64,000 bases of DNA from Anthopleura xanthogrammica (GCA_964019055.1 OZ025206.1:22441578-22505577), one strand, 5' to 3'; shown: positions 23,346-33,645, numbered from the stretch's first letter. Numbers and translations: made by a program. The notes: generated by a model not told the origin, from the sequence alone.

Positions 23346-23554
23346 TCAACACCACCGAGATAGGTGATAATCGCTGGAGGTAGTAACTAGTCACTGAGTA
23401 GACAGTAGACAGTATCAAAGAAATTTTATATTCGTAGTGGGGAAATTTCAAATGCAAAAGACATTTCCCGAGCTCACTTGACTGTCCACAAGAGAAAACA
23501 TTCAAGTCGAGGCTGGAGTTTTCAAATCCATACATTTACTGGTTTTTGTTTCCG

Positions 23555-23760
23555 GGGGGGATACTCCCTATAATGGACTATACGGGGATGCTCCGACCGA
23601 AAGGGGTACCTTTCTCAGGCCACAGGTATAGAAAAGCGATAGGAATTTGTGAGTTTTGGTATAAAAAGGGTAGCTTTTCTTCAAGGGTATATGAAAGGTG
23701 TACTTTCAATTGGTATATAAAAGGGTAAGGGGGCGAGAGTCCGGGTGGGGCATCCCCGTA
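23555..23760. repeat. GGTACC/GGGTA-rich minisatellite of the cassette (copy A)
   Basis: Irregular repeats of ~25-35 bp around AAAGGGGTACCTTT and GGTATAAAAAGGGTA. Equivalent tracts occur between every His and Lys gene (27,930; 35,075; 40,535; 53,475). Confidence 0.8.
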
Positions 23761-24032
23761 TGAAACGACCCGAAGTAAGTTCTCTTATTATTTGATGGTA
23801 ACACTGACCCCGTGCTCTACGACTCTCGTTTACATCAACAAGTGAGTGATACGTTGGGTTGTTAGGGACTCTCAGTTCATGCGGCTTACCGCTAGCCATT
23901 CAAGGGGAATTGCACTCGAATCTGGAAATGGATTATGGGTCCATTTTAAGCCAATCTTCTCAGCATATTTGTAATTTGATATAGGCATGAGATTAAGCCA
24001 TTTCTGACTTTCACCACTGAGTTGACAGATGT

Positions 24033-24105
24033 GCCCGGTTAGCTCAGTCGGTAGAGCATGGGACTCTTAATCCCAGGGTCGTGGGTTCGAGCCCCACATT
24101 GGGCG
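24033..24105 (+). tRNA. tRNA-Lys(CTT), intact
   Basis: 73 nt. Acceptor GCCCGGT/ATTGGGC with two G-U pairs, anticodon loop ACTCTTAAT, B box GGTTCGAGCC. TTTTT follows about 22 nt downstream. Lys genes are the only plus-strand genes in the cassette. Confidence 0.95.
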
Positions 24106-24701
24106 TCTGCTCTAATAGCATTGAGATTTTTGCTCGTCTCGGTAACATTTTTTGAATAGACTTCTTTACCATGAGCGTAATGTCTTCCCTTTTCAGACCA
24201 AGTGTCATTCCCGAGAGTATCATCTTTTGGTTATAGTTGTGCATGATAAGACACATGAATATGGAAATATTCACGCGGACTGAAACTAGATAACCTTACG
24301 CCAAGAACTCTATTAAGGAGTACATTTTTTGTACAGCGAATTATTAGAAGACAGATCGCAAGCTGCTGACAGAGGAGATTCAAGAGAGAAAAGATGGCAA
24401 AACAATTAAAAATATATATATATAAACCAGACTTCCGTTTTCAACTGAGTCTCTCAATTGTTCTTGAGAGGACGAGTACCAAACAATCTGTCGTATTACC
24501 CATTAAGAGATTATTCGATCTAATTTCCATTCACAGCCTGCACTTGTCCATTTATTTGTCACATATTAACTACAATAAGTTTTGATTCATGGGTTGAGAA
24601 AAATTCATCGCTTCACTTTATGCAGTGTCATCCTGTTGAATGCCATCATTTGTACCGGCAATCTTGTTCTGACTGGTATTCACTACAAAAAAATATTCGC
24701 A

Positions 24702-24774
24702 CGACCCCGCCAGGACTCGAACCTGGAATCCCCTGATTCGTAGTCAGATGCCTTATCCATTGGGCCACGGGGCC
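24702..24774 (-). tRNA. tRNA-Arg(ACG), acceptor variant
   Basis: 73 nt. Loop CTACGAA, with A34 expected to become inosine. The acceptor begins GGCCCCG instead of GACCCCG, giving a G2-U71 wobble. Seven Ts follow. TATAAAAG sits about 25 nt upstream, conserved in all Arg-ACG copies. Confidence 0.93.
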
Positions 24775-24922
24775 GCCACTGGAAGCATTATCTTTTATAC
24801 GATTAAAATCACCAACCACATTTCCTAGCTTCATTATTGCAGAATGAGAGTTTAGGGCATGTACGGCTGTCTGACAGTGTGGTTAGTATGGGGTGGATCC
24901 GACATGATACTACAATTTATCC

Positions 24923-25047
24923 CACACCATAGAAAAATACAGCCAATCAGAAAGCAGGAAATCCGTTGTATATTCGTCGGTATTTCACTCTTCCTTCCCA
25001 TCAAGCACTGCGCGTTGAATTTACGCATTTGTATTTTCTATTGTGTG
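24923..25047. mobile_element. ~125-bp MITE, CACACCATAGAAAA termini (copy A)
   Basis: Terminal inverted repeats CACACCATAGAAAATAC and its complement, with one mismatch on the right. Copies lie at 36,456, 41,883 and 58,633, each between a tRNA-Arg(ACG) and what follows, so it spread with the cassette. Confidence 0.75.
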
Positions 25048-25420
25048 GCATTTTCGTGGCATCCCGTGGATAACCCACTCGTTATTCGCCTAAAAGATCG
25101 TGTGTAACTAGGGATATTCCACGGTATGCCACTCAAAACCATTGTATAACTAGTATGTAGGTAGAATAGTGTAGAGGGGACCCACATCCCTCAGCCCAGG
25201 CAATCTTCACAAGAAGACTTCGTAACATAGGAAAAGGGATTCTTGTCAAGGGCGAAGATGGTAGGGAGAAAATGGTAGAACATGAAGAAAATGGGTGAAG
25301 AGAATAAAAATCAATTTTATGTTCAGGTTATCCAACTCAAACATGCTCTTTCATCCTCGAGGAGAGGAGGAGGCTAAATAATTAGTCATATTTCAGTCAA
25401 TTACCAAAACATTTACAAAT

Positions 25421-25493
25421 CGACCCCGCCAGGACTCGAACCTGGAATCCCCTGATCCGAAGTCAGATGCCTTATCCATTAGGCCACGAGGTC
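25421..25493 (-). tRNA. tRNA-Arg(TCG), intact
   Basis: 73 nt. Acceptor GACCTCG/CGGGGTC, loop CTTCGGA, B box GGTTCGAGTCC. TTTT follows. Its body is nearly the same as Arg(ACG), so the two isoacceptors arose from one gene. A 387-bp deletion relative to 42,454 begins at its 5' edge. Confidence 0.95.
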
Positions 25494-25720
25494 GAACCCC
25501 TGAGTCCCGCTTAATTAACAGGCGTGGATAGTATAGTGTCATCATATTCTACGCTATCAACGTTAGCAGCTGATAATTTATTCAGACTTGAACTGCAGCC
25601 AATCAGGAAACGCCGCCTTCCTCGTGCGGGAGTTAGCTAGCACGTGCATTTACGTACGATAGATATTATTCTAATCACTGATTCTACCAGTGGCTTTGGG
25701 CTCCCGTGATACTACCGAGG
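25494..25720 (-). pseudogene. tRNA-Asp-like pseudogene split by an insertion
   Basis: GAACCCCTGAGTCC...CAGGCGTGGATA matches the Asp-like pseudogenes, then about 175 bp of foreign DNA intervenes before ACTACCGAGGAA resumes. The same split copy is at 42,823. It also abuts tRNA-Arg(TCG) because of the deletion. Confidence 0.75.
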
Positions 25721-25733
25721 AATTACTTCTATA

Positions 25734-25982
25734 CACGCATCAAGCATTCCGCGCTACTGCTCTAAGCGCATGCTCAGGGGATTAAAAATTGAGATAATAT
25801 TTTGTAAAACATGTTATATTTTAGTTGTATTTTTATTGCCAAACACAATTTTCATTAAATATTCAAGATCACGTACCGTTAAGCGAATTTTGAGTCAAAT
25901 ACACCAAAAAAATTCCATATTTTACAAAATATTATCCCACTTTTTAATCCCCTGAGCAGTAGCGCGGAATGCTTGATGCGTG
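25734..25982. mobile_element. 249-bp MITE with TATA target duplication (copy 1)
   Basis: Termini CACGCATCAAGCATTCCGCG...CGCGGAATGCTTGATGCGTG (TIR about 35 bp), flanked by TATA on both sides. Other cassettes keep the empty site CTTCTATAGAATTG, which confirms a 4-bp duplication. Confidence 0.92.
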
Positions 25983-26044
25983 TATAGAATTGTTTTCAAC
26001 TGGGTTTTCCATGAAAATCGTGCTCCAAAAAAACGATATTTCCT

Positions 26045-26117
26045 CTCCTCGTCGGTGAATTAGAACCCCGGTCTCCTGCGTGACATGCGGGGATACTCAC
26101 TACTATACTACCGAGGA
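26045..26117 (-). pseudogene. tRNA-Asp pseudogene
   Basis: 73 nt. The anticodon loop ATGTCAC keeps GTC, but the anticodon stem has a C-A mismatch and the T arm (GGTTCTAATTCACC) has gained a base and lost pairing. Confidence 0.8.
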
Positions 26118-26206
26118 ACTACAATTCTATTTGATTTTGCGCACCAACGTTATTAGTTTTCAACTGCATTTTCCATAAAAACTGTACTCCAAAAAAGATA
26201 ATTCCT

Positions 26207-26278
26207 CTCCCCGGCGGGGAATTGAATCCCGGTCTCCCGCGTGACAGGCGGGGATACTCACCACAATACTACCGAGGA
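26207..26278 (-). tRNA. tRNA-Asp(GTC), degraded
   Basis: 72 nt with GTC, but the B box reads GATTCAATTCC (G53 and G57 lost) and A14 is T. Weak promoter and folding are expected; probably a pseudogene. Confidence 0.6.
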
Positions 26279-26635
26279 ACTACTTCTATAGATGTGTTTG
26301 CGCACTAATATTCGTAGTTTTCAACCGGGTTTTCCATGAAAATCGTGCTACAAAAAAAGGACAACAACAACAAAAAAGAAGAAGAAGAAGTGTCGATGAG
26401 GCAATCGTGGAAACACCAGTGTCAACCAGTGTGTATCGTACACTCGGTGAAAATTAAGATATAAATGATTACAATGATTAGGCGAGGAATAGATACAACT
26501 AGACTAATGGAAAATACAGCACATAATAATGAGGAAAATAGATTTTGTTTTTACATCTGTTGGGCGTATAAGTTAGAGTACAAAATGACTCACTAGAAGT
26601 AGTAAACACGTGAATTACACCGGAAGCGAAATATG

Positions 26636-26743
26636 AAAGGTAAAGGTAAAGGTATATAGGTAAATAAACTATATTTAACGTCGGTAGTTTCTTCAGCTAC
26701 GTGGCTGGTATCCCAGGAAGCCGACGGTGCGCACTTTACCCTA
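26636..26743. mobile_element. ~108-bp small insertion, GGTAAAG...CTTTACC
   Basis: Absent from the equivalent place at 22,850, where CAAAATACTGTATGATAAC is continuous. Ends GGTAAAGG and CTTTACCC are inverted; TAT flanks both sides. Copy 2 carries it at 51,799-51,907. Family unknown. Confidence 0.6.
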
Positions 26744-27639
26744 TATGATAACTAAACAAATAATCACAGGCAAACTGAATATACAAGAAGAAGAAGAATT
26801 ATACTGAATAATAAAAAGAAGAGTGAGGAATGAATGCTTTCCAACGTAACAACGTGTAGTTGGAAAGCGTTTTCATTACGGTTCGTAGCTATGTACTACT
26901 ATTATGTAACATTCTATTGTTTGTTTTGTATTGAATTGCTAATGAATTGCTGTTACTATTTAAGCATTAAAGAAGTTGAGGTCTTTACCTCGCTTGTTGG
27001 ACAGCTTCGAGTTTGTAATCCAACTTGACATGATAAATTTGTTCTTGCTCTAACCCTGGGAGCTTCTACGTTGCATCGGTCGAGGACTACGTTTTCCAGT
27101 AGGTTTTTTGTCCTGAGAGGTTTTTCCTTCTGGTTTTTTCGTAGCGGGCAGCGTATTATTGAATTGTAATTATATATGTTTTACTTAAATTCTTGATATA
27201 ATTTGTACGAATTCAACTATTCGATAATGTATTTACGTCATCTTGAAAACAATTATATCCTCAAATTTCATGTAATAATATAAAATATACTTGTAATAAA
27301 ATATGGTCTTGCTGTCCACACAGGCAACAAGCACAGTCACACTCCACATTGTAGTATTGATAAATGCGCTTTGCGCTGTGCGAAGGGTAGGAATGAACGA
27401 TAAGAATAGGATGGGAAAGATAAGCAAGAAGGCAAGAAGTGCTTAATGAAATGAGAGGAAGGAAAGAAAGAAAAATAATAGAATAAAGAGATAACCAACG
27501 ATCGTAAGAATGGAAAGAAACAAGAAAAAAAATAAACAAACAGGCTGAGGTCATTATAGTTAGAGGTGAGTATTAAAGCGGGTGTAGTTCAATAACCAGT
27601 ATCAAAGAAATTGCACGACAGCATGCAACAAAAGTTATT

Positions 27640-27710
27640 GCCGTGACCAGGATTCGAACCTGGGTTATTGCGGCCACAACGCAATGTCCTAACCTCTAGA
27701 CGATCACGGC
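27640..27710 (-). tRNA. tRNA-His(GTG), intact
   Basis: Identical in all stems and boxes to 23275-23345; TTTT terminator present. Confidence 0.95.
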
Positions 27711-27929
27711 TTAACACCACCGAGATAGGTGATAGTTGGAGGTAGTAACTAGTCACTGACTAGACAGTAGTCAGTATCAAAGAAATTTTATATTCGTAGT
27801 GGGGAAATTTCAAATACAAAAGACCTTTCCCAAGCTCACTTGTCCACAGAACAAGTCATTACATTCCAGGCTGGAGTTTTCATATCCATACATTTACTGT
27901 TTTTTGTTTCCCAGGGGGTGGAAGGGGGG

Positions 27930-28135
27930 TGGGTACTCCCTATAATGGACTACACTGGAGGTGCTCCACCCGAAAGGGGTACCTTTCTCAGGGGACAGGT
28001 ATAGGAAAGTGTAGGAATTTGTGAGTTTTGGTATAAAAAGGGGTATCTTTTCTTCAAGGGTATATGAAAGGGGTACCTTTTCAGGAAAAAAATTGTTATA
28101 TAAAAGGGTAAGGGGGCGATAGTCAGGGTGGAGCA
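27930..28135. repeat. GGTACC-rich minisatellite (copy B)
   Basis: Same family as 23,555, with an extra GGTACCTTTTCAGGAAAAA unit. Confidence 0.8.
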
Positions 28136-28424
28136 TCCCCGTATGAAACGACCCGAAGGAAGTTCTCTTATTATTTGATGGTAACACTGACCCCGTGCTC
28201 TACGACTCTCGTTTACATCAACAAGTGAGTGATACGTAAGGTCGTTTGGGTTGTTACGAACTCTCAATTCATGCGACTAACCGCTAGCCATTCAAGAGGA
28301 ATTGCACTCGAATCTGGAAATGGATTATGGGTCCATTTTAAGCCAATCTTCTCAACATATTTGTAATTTGATATAGGCATGAGATTGAGCCATTTCTGAC
28401 TTTCACCACTGAGTTGACAGATTT

Positions 28425-28497
28425 GCCCGGTTAGCTCAGTCGGTAGAGCATGGGACTCTTAATCCCAGGGTCGTGGGTTCGAGCCCCACATTGGGCG
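28425..28497 (+). tRNA. tRNA-Lys(CTT), intact
   Basis: Identical to 24033-24105. Confidence 0.95.
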
Positions 28498-29093
28498 TCT
28501 GCTCTAATAGCATTGAGATTTTTGCTCGTCTCGGTAACATTTTGAATAGACTTCTTTACCATCAGCGTAATGTCTTCCCATTTCAGACCAAGTGTCATTC
28601 CCGAGAGTATCATCTTTTGGTTATAGTTGTGCATGATAAGACACATGAATATGGAAATATTCACGCGGACTGAAACTAGATAACCTTACGCCAAGAACTC
28701 TATTAAGGAGTACATTTTTTGTACAGCGAATTATTAGAAGACAGATCGCAAGCTGCTGACAGAGGAGATTCAAGAGAGAAAAGATGGCAAAACAATTAAA
28801 TATATATATATATATAAACTAGACTTCCGTTTTCAACTGAGTCTCTCAATTGTTCTTGAGAGGACGAGTACCAAACAATCTGTCGTATTACCCATTAAGA
28901 GATTATTCGATCTAATTTCCATTCACAGCCTGCACTTGTCCATTTATTTGTCACATATTAACTACAATAAGTTTTGATTCATGGGTTGAGAAAAATTCAT
29001 CGCTCCATTTTAAGCAGTGTCATCCTGTTGAATGCCATCATTTCTACCGGCAATCTTGTTCTGACTGGTATTCACTACAAAAAAATATTCGCA

Positions 29094-29168
29094 CGACCCC
29101 GCCAGGACTCGAACCTGGAATCCCCTGATTCGTAGTCAGATGCCTTCAGTCCCTTGGGCCACGGGGTC
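29094..29168 (-). tRNA. tRNA-Arg(ACG), altered D loop
   Basis: 75 nt. The D loop has GGGACTG in place of TGGAT, two bases longer, while the GACCCCG acceptor and other arms are canonical. Upstream DNA is deleted up to about 10 nt beyond the conserved TATAAAAG. Function uncertain. Confidence 0.75.
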
Positions 29169-29409
29169 GCCGCTGGAAGCATTATCTTTTATACGATTTC
29201 CAAGAAGACTTCGTAACATAGGAAAAGGGATTCTTGTCAAGGGCGAAGATGGTAGGGAGAAAATGGTAGAACATGAAGAAAATGGGTGAAGAGAATAAAA
29301 ATCAATTTTATGTTCAGGTTATCCAAATCAAACATGCTCTCATCCTCGAGGAGAGGAGGAGGCTAAATAATTAGTCATATTTTAGTCAATTACCAAAACA
29401 TTTACTTAA

Positions 29410-29472
29410 CGACCCCGCCAGGACTCGAACCTGATCCGAAGTCAGATGCCTTATCCATTAGGCCACGAGGTC
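29410..29472 (-). pseudogene. tRNA-Arg(TCG) pseudogene, 10-nt deletion
   Basis: 63 nt. GGAATCCCCT is missing, which removes the variable loop and the 3' side of the anticodon stem. Copy 2 at 54,963 has the same deletion, so it predates the duplication. Confidence 0.9.
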
Positions 29473-29845
29473 ACCCTTCTGTTAAGGTTCTGTTAAGGCT
29501 ACCATCATTTGATGGTGTAAAGCCTCTTATTGATTGGGTGCAAGCATTCCCAAGAGAATATTGAAATGGCAAAGACATGGCAGCCATGTTCACTTGGTAG
29601 TATTAACAAGGTATATTAATGCGAAATCGTTTGTTAAAAACCACCAACATGGCCGCGGTGACGTATAACGTGCAATAATAACAGCAACAACAGCAGCAAC
29701 ATCTTAATCAAGATGGTAAAGAGTGGATAACGCTAACAGAAAAAGAGGAATAATAAGTCAAAATACCGACACAGTATTCGAGCCTAGAATTCCCTGTTTC
29801 GTAGAATCATTACCTCTTGGAAAGAAAATCCTATACTCCAAAAAG

Positions 29846-29921
29846 GAACCCGTCAGGGAATCCAACCCATGAGTCCCGCTTAAGTAACAGGCGTGGATAT
29901 TCGTCACTATACTACCGAGGA
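29846..29921 (-). pseudogene. tRNA-Asp-like pseudogene
   Basis: 76 nt. The 5' half TCCTCGGTAGTATAGT is preserved; the anticodon region GCCTGTTACTTAAGC has extra bases and the 3' acceptor CGGGTTC no longer pairs with TCCTCGG. Confidence 0.8.
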
Positions 29922-29989
29922 ACTAATTCTATAGAATTGTTTTCAACTGCATTTTCCATGAAAATCGTGCTCCAAAAAAGATATTTCCT

Positions 29990-30062
29990 CTCCTCGTCGG
30001 TGAACTAGAACCCCGGTCTCCTGCAAAACAGGCGGGTATACTCGCCACTATACTACCGAGGA
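29990..30062 (-). pseudogene. tRNA-Asp pseudogene with GTT anticodon
   Basis: Loop CTGTTTT would read GTT (Asn), but the anticodon stem has a C29-A41 mismatch and the T arm is broken as in 26,045. Confidence 0.8.
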
Positions 30063-30151
30063 ACTACTTATCATTTTGAATTTGCACACCAACGTTCTTA
30101 GTTTCCAACTGCATTTTCCATGAAAATTATACTCCAAAAAAGATAAATCCT

Positions 30152-30223
30152 CTCCCCGGCGGGGAATCGAACCCCGGTCTCCCGCGTGACAGGCGGGGAT
30201 ACTCACCACTATACTACCGAGGA
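30152..30223 (-). tRNA. tRNA-Asp(GTC), intact
   Basis: Identical to 22457-22528; TTTTTT lies downstream. Confidence 0.95.
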
Positions 30224-30617
30224 ACTACTTTCTTTTGTTTGCTCACCAATTTTCATATAGTCTTCAATAACCCACTTTTTAGATATTCTTCGCTTATAAC
30301 GCACCAGGGTGTCAATATGAGGCTTCGTGTATAATGCTCATTGATTCTTGACAGGAGAAAAGAATAAATTTCATTTTGGACGCAGTCTGGCACGACAATT
30401 GAAGCGTACCTATGTAAGTAGGATATTGTGTTTTCCATAAACTATACTTCTATTTTTTTCCTCTTCCACTCGGAATGAGAATAAGTCGGAGAAGAAAAGG
30501 GCATCTTGACGAGGATCAAGAAGAATAGCGAGAAAATAGTAGAAGATGAAGAAAAAGGGCGAAAATGTAAAAATTCAAAGTTCAATTCAAAACAAGCTCA
30601 AACAAACATGTCGTAAA

Positions 30618-30963
30618 ATGTCCGAAAATCCCAACGCTTATTGCAGATTCTGTACAGCCCCGTTTAAGACAAAATTTGGAAAGTTCTCGGAGAAGAAAGT
30701 TGGCCATTCTATTTAAGTAAATCTCTTCAAGTTTTCCCAAAACAAAGATTTTTTGGGCCTTATTCTAAGTGAAGTCTGTCGTGATGTTGGCCGGGATAAC
30801 TCTCAAGCAGGACGCAACGTACTCTAGCAGAGTTTGTAACCCGTGTGCGAGGAAAATCAAGAATCTTGGGCAACTTTATAGCTTCGTGAAAAAGTCCGCA
30901 GTATCAAGCGCTAGCGTCGAAACACCAGTGAGGTCCAAACGTCCCATATCTGGTCTTCGATGA
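30618..30963 (+). pseudogene. Zinc-finger-like N-terminal fragment, broken
   Basis: The ATG at 30,618 opens a frame with two cysteine pairs in its first part (AYCRFC) and, further on, SSRVCNPCARKIKNLGQLY. The arrangement resembles a ZAD-like four-cysteine domain seen in cnidarian predicted proteins (recalled, not checked). An in-frame TAA interrupts it after GHSI, and a frameshift follows CRDVG. It ends tail-to-tail over the helicase fragment below. A near-identical copy is at 56,171-56,516 with the same lesions, so it was already dead before duplication. Confidence 0.6.
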
Positions 30964-31217
30964 GACTTCTAAGAGGACAAACGACGACCACGCAACATCG
31001 TTCGCGACTAATGCTTTCTTGAATTTTAATAAAAAGCTGAAAAATGAAGCTTTTCCCGAATCCTGTGGGAAGCACGGCGAGAACATCACCGCCATGAACG
31101 AGCTGCTTCACGGCTACTCGTTGTTCATCCTTTAGCCTTCTGGCAAAACCTAAACTTTCTAAACTTTCCGACCAACGCTTTTTCAAGATTATCATCAAAC
31201 GTTTCACCGTCAGCCAT
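30911..31217 (-). pseudogene. RecQ-like helicase N-terminal fragment, frameshifted
   Basis: The frame encodes LKDEQRVAVKQLVHGGDVLAV, then the Walker A-type PTGFGKSFIFQ, then VVVVCPLRSLIEDQ (motif Ia-like), as in RecQ/DEAD-family helicases. The natural ATG at 31,215-31,217 begins MADGETFDD in another frame, so a frameshift separates it from the helicase core. The protein stops after about 100 residues with no DEAH box or helicase C domain. Such fragments are common as repeated gene debris in cnidarian genomes (recalled knowledge). The copy at 56,464-56,770 is the same. Not functional. Confidence 0.8.
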
Positions 31218-31960
31218 GGTAACTATTTACAAACTGAACGTGTTATGTGAAGACCGATGAGGACAAGATACGGTGATGATAGACGTGTGATTGACATTCT
31301 GGATATATTAACCAATCAGGAGCTCCGTTCGCTGGCAAACGGAGTTTCAAAATTTCTCTAGGCATGGTTGCAGGCGGTCTCTCTCCTCTCCCTTCCCCTC
31401 CCCCCTCCCCCTCTTCCTAGTTTGACTTTTCGTTCTCGCTCCAGTTTTTACGCGGCCATAACCATAACCAACGAAAAGTACAAACGAACTACTGAGAAGC
31501 GAAGATCGGCAAAGTGCTCGTTGTGGTGTCTTGGATAAATGATGTTTTTATGCCCTTAATTTTTTATCTTTTTAGCAGAGAATGTTTTCTCTGCATCCTT
31601 GACAATTCAAACTTCTTCGGCGTATGCTTTGGTAGAAAAAAACATGTGCCTTGAGTCTGAGTATATGTCTACCTGTGAAAATATGCATTTCCCTTTTGTG
31701 CAAGACGACAGTCGAACCTACAGGAGAACGAGAGATCACCGAGAGAAAGAAGAAAAAAAGTTACTCTGTGTGTTCTTGCTGTAGTTGTCACATTTGCAGT
31801 GTGTTTGATTCCTTCAGCAACAAACTTATAGGATATGGATTATCAACACCGATCCAGTTGGTCCTACTACAACTACAACACTATTATATTTATTCCTTCT
31901 ATCAACACTGCTCTGGACCCGTATCTGTTTAGCTTTCAAAGTTTTAGGTTTGGGTTTTGA
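31218..31960. other. No gene recognised; CT-rich tract
   Basis: Contains a C/T-rich tract at about 31,380-31,420. Overlapping 60-90 codon frames on both strands have no features. The stretch is duplicated at 56,771-57,513. Confidence 0.6.
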
Positions 31961-31969
31961 CAGGGGCGT

Positions 31970-32041
31970 AGCCACTTCGTTGAATCGAACTCCTTTCTCC
32001 TGCTTCACAGGCGGGGATATTCACCACTATACTACCGAGGA
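31970..32041 (-). pseudogene. tRNA-Asp-like pseudogene, GTG anticodon
   Basis: The 5' half is Asp-like. Loop CTGTGAA reads GTG, the stem is mismatched, and the 3' acceptor AGTGGCT cannot pair with TCCTCGG. Confidence 0.75.
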
Positions 32042-32216
32042 ACTACTTATCTAGATTCGTTTCGCACCAATTTTCCTAGTTTTCAACTTAGTTATTGCGC
32101 GAATTCGAAGATAAAAAAGACAAGATGAGGAAAAGAGGATGAGGATGGAGAGAAACGCGTTTCTTTCAACCTACTCGGTGTTCCCTGAATAACCTATAGA
32201 CAGCAAATATAGAAAT

Positions 32217-32289
32217 GCCTGGTTAGCTCAGTCGGTAGAGCATGGGACTCTTAATCCCAGGGTCGTGGGTTCGAGCCCCACATCGGGCG
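32217..32289 (+). tRNA. tRNA-Lys(CTT), acceptor variant
   Basis: Acceptor GCCTGGT/ATCGGGC: C4 has become T (wobble) while the 3' side has C68, restoring a Watson-Crick pair with G5. The rest is canonical; TTTT in the 3' flank. Confidence 0.9.
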
Positions 32290-32856
32290 CTTTCATTTTG
32301 TCAAAATACGTTCACTTGGTTCATTTTGAGCTGAACGCGCACGTACAACTTGTCACTGAGTTGACCAGGGCCGTAGCCAACATTTGAACAGTGGTCCGGT
32401 TTTAAAAGAGTCGTCTCGTTTTGTCGTTATCAAAATGTGTCCTTGCCTTGCACCACAGGGAGCCCACAGCCACTGGTATCAGCATTTAATTATAATCTAT
32501 CATGGTTTTAAGGCTCGTGTGTAAACTAGAAACTACAAGTGACTTGTGGGATATTCCGCGGTATACCACTCAAAACCATTTTATAACTAGTATTTAGGTA
32601 GAATAGTGTAGAGGGGACCCAAATCCCTCAGCCCAGGCAATGTTTCCAAGAAGACTTCGTAACATAGGAAAAGGGATTCTTGTCAAGGGCGAAGATGGTA
32701 GGGAGAAAATGGTAGAACATGAAGAAAATGGGTGAAGAGAATAAAAATCAATTTTATGTTCAGGTTATCCAAATCAAACATGCTCTCTCATCCTCGAGGA
32801 GAGGAGGAGGCTAAATAATTAGTCATATTTTAGTCAATTCCAAAACATTTACTTAA

Positions 32857-32929
32857 CGACCCCGCCAGGACTCGAACCTGGAATCCCCTGATCCAAAGTC
32901 AGATGCCTTATCCATTAGGCCGCGAGGTC
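32857..32929 (-). tRNA. Arg(TCG)-type tRNA body with TTG anticodon
   Basis: 73 nt with all arms intact, but loop CTTTGGA gives anticodon TTG (Gln), a single C35-to-T change. U8 is replaced by C. TTTT follows. It may be decayed or mischarging-prone; arginine identity elements A20/C35 would be affected (C35 lost). Confidence 0.7.
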
Positions 32930-33302
32930 ACCCTTTTGTTAAGACTCTGTTAAGGCTACCATCATTTGATGGTGTAAAGCCTCTTATTGATTGGGTGCAA
33001 GCATTCCCAAGAGAATATTGAAATGGCAAGGACATGGCAGCCATGTTCACTTGGTGGTATTAACAAGGTATATTAATGCGGAATCGTTTGTTAAAAACCA
33101 CCAACATGGCCGCGGTGACGTATAACGTGCAATAATAACAGCAACAACAGCAGCAACATCTTAATAAAGATGGTAAAGAGTGGATAACGCTAACAGAAAA
33201 AGAGGAATAATAAGTCAAAATACCGACACAGTATTCGAGCCTAGAATTCCCTGTTTCGTAGAATCATTACCTCTTGGAAAGAAAATCCTATACTCCAAAA
33301 AG

Positions 33303-33378
33303 GAACCCGTCAGCGAATCCAACCCATGAGTCCCGCTTAAGTAACAGGCGTGGATAGTCATCACTACACTACCGAGGA
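33303..33378 (-). pseudogene. tRNA-Asp-like pseudogene
   Basis: Same 76-nt class as 29,846, with further changes. Confidence 0.75.
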
Positions 33379-33446
33379 ACTAATTCTATAGAATTGTTTT
33401 CAACTGCATTTTCCATGAAAATCGTGCTCCCAAAAAGATATTTCCT

Positions 33447-33518
33447 TTCCCAGGCGGGGAATCGAACCCCGGTCTCCTGCAAAACAGGCGGGGATACTCA
33501 CCACTATACTACCGAGGA
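33447..33518 (-). pseudogene. tRNA-Asp body with GTT anticodon
   Basis: 72 nt with an intact B box, but loop CTGTTTT (GTT, Asn), a C29-A41 mismatch, and one acceptor mismatch (C5 opposite T68). The best preserved of the GTT forms. Confidence 0.6.
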
Positions 33519-33598
33519 AGTACTTGTCTATTTCCTTTTCCGCATCAACGTTCTTAGTTTTCAACAGCAAGGTGCGCAAAAGCGAATAGATAAGTACT

Positions 33599-33645
33599 TC
33601 CTCGGTAGTATAGTGGTGAGTATCCCCGCCTGTCACGCGGGAGAC
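33599..33645 (+). pseudogene. 5' half of tRNA-Asp, inverted orientation
   Basis: TCCTCGG through the anticodon stem GCGGGAGAC is perfect, then the sequence switches to unrelated cassette DNA (TTGGTGGTATTAAC). It faces the minus-strand copy at 33,447, forming a hairpin, and marks a rearrangement breakpoint inside a tRNA gene. Confidence 0.85.

Larger units (their letters stand above)
23050..32210. repeat. Segmental duplication, copy 1
   Basis: About 9.2 kb, near-identical and in the same order as 40,030-57,763. The offsets between paired tRNAs are 16,980 (His, Lys), 17,347 (after a 387-bp deletion here) and 25,549-25,553 (after the retroelement and foldback insertions in copy 2). Confidence 0.95.

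Noticed and set aside
29817..30008. Repeated small ORFs such as 29817-30008, 37396-37851, 39288-39637 and 55370-55561
   Set aside because: They run through tRNA-Asp genes and spacers; the recurring peptide motifs are tRNA sequence in translation.
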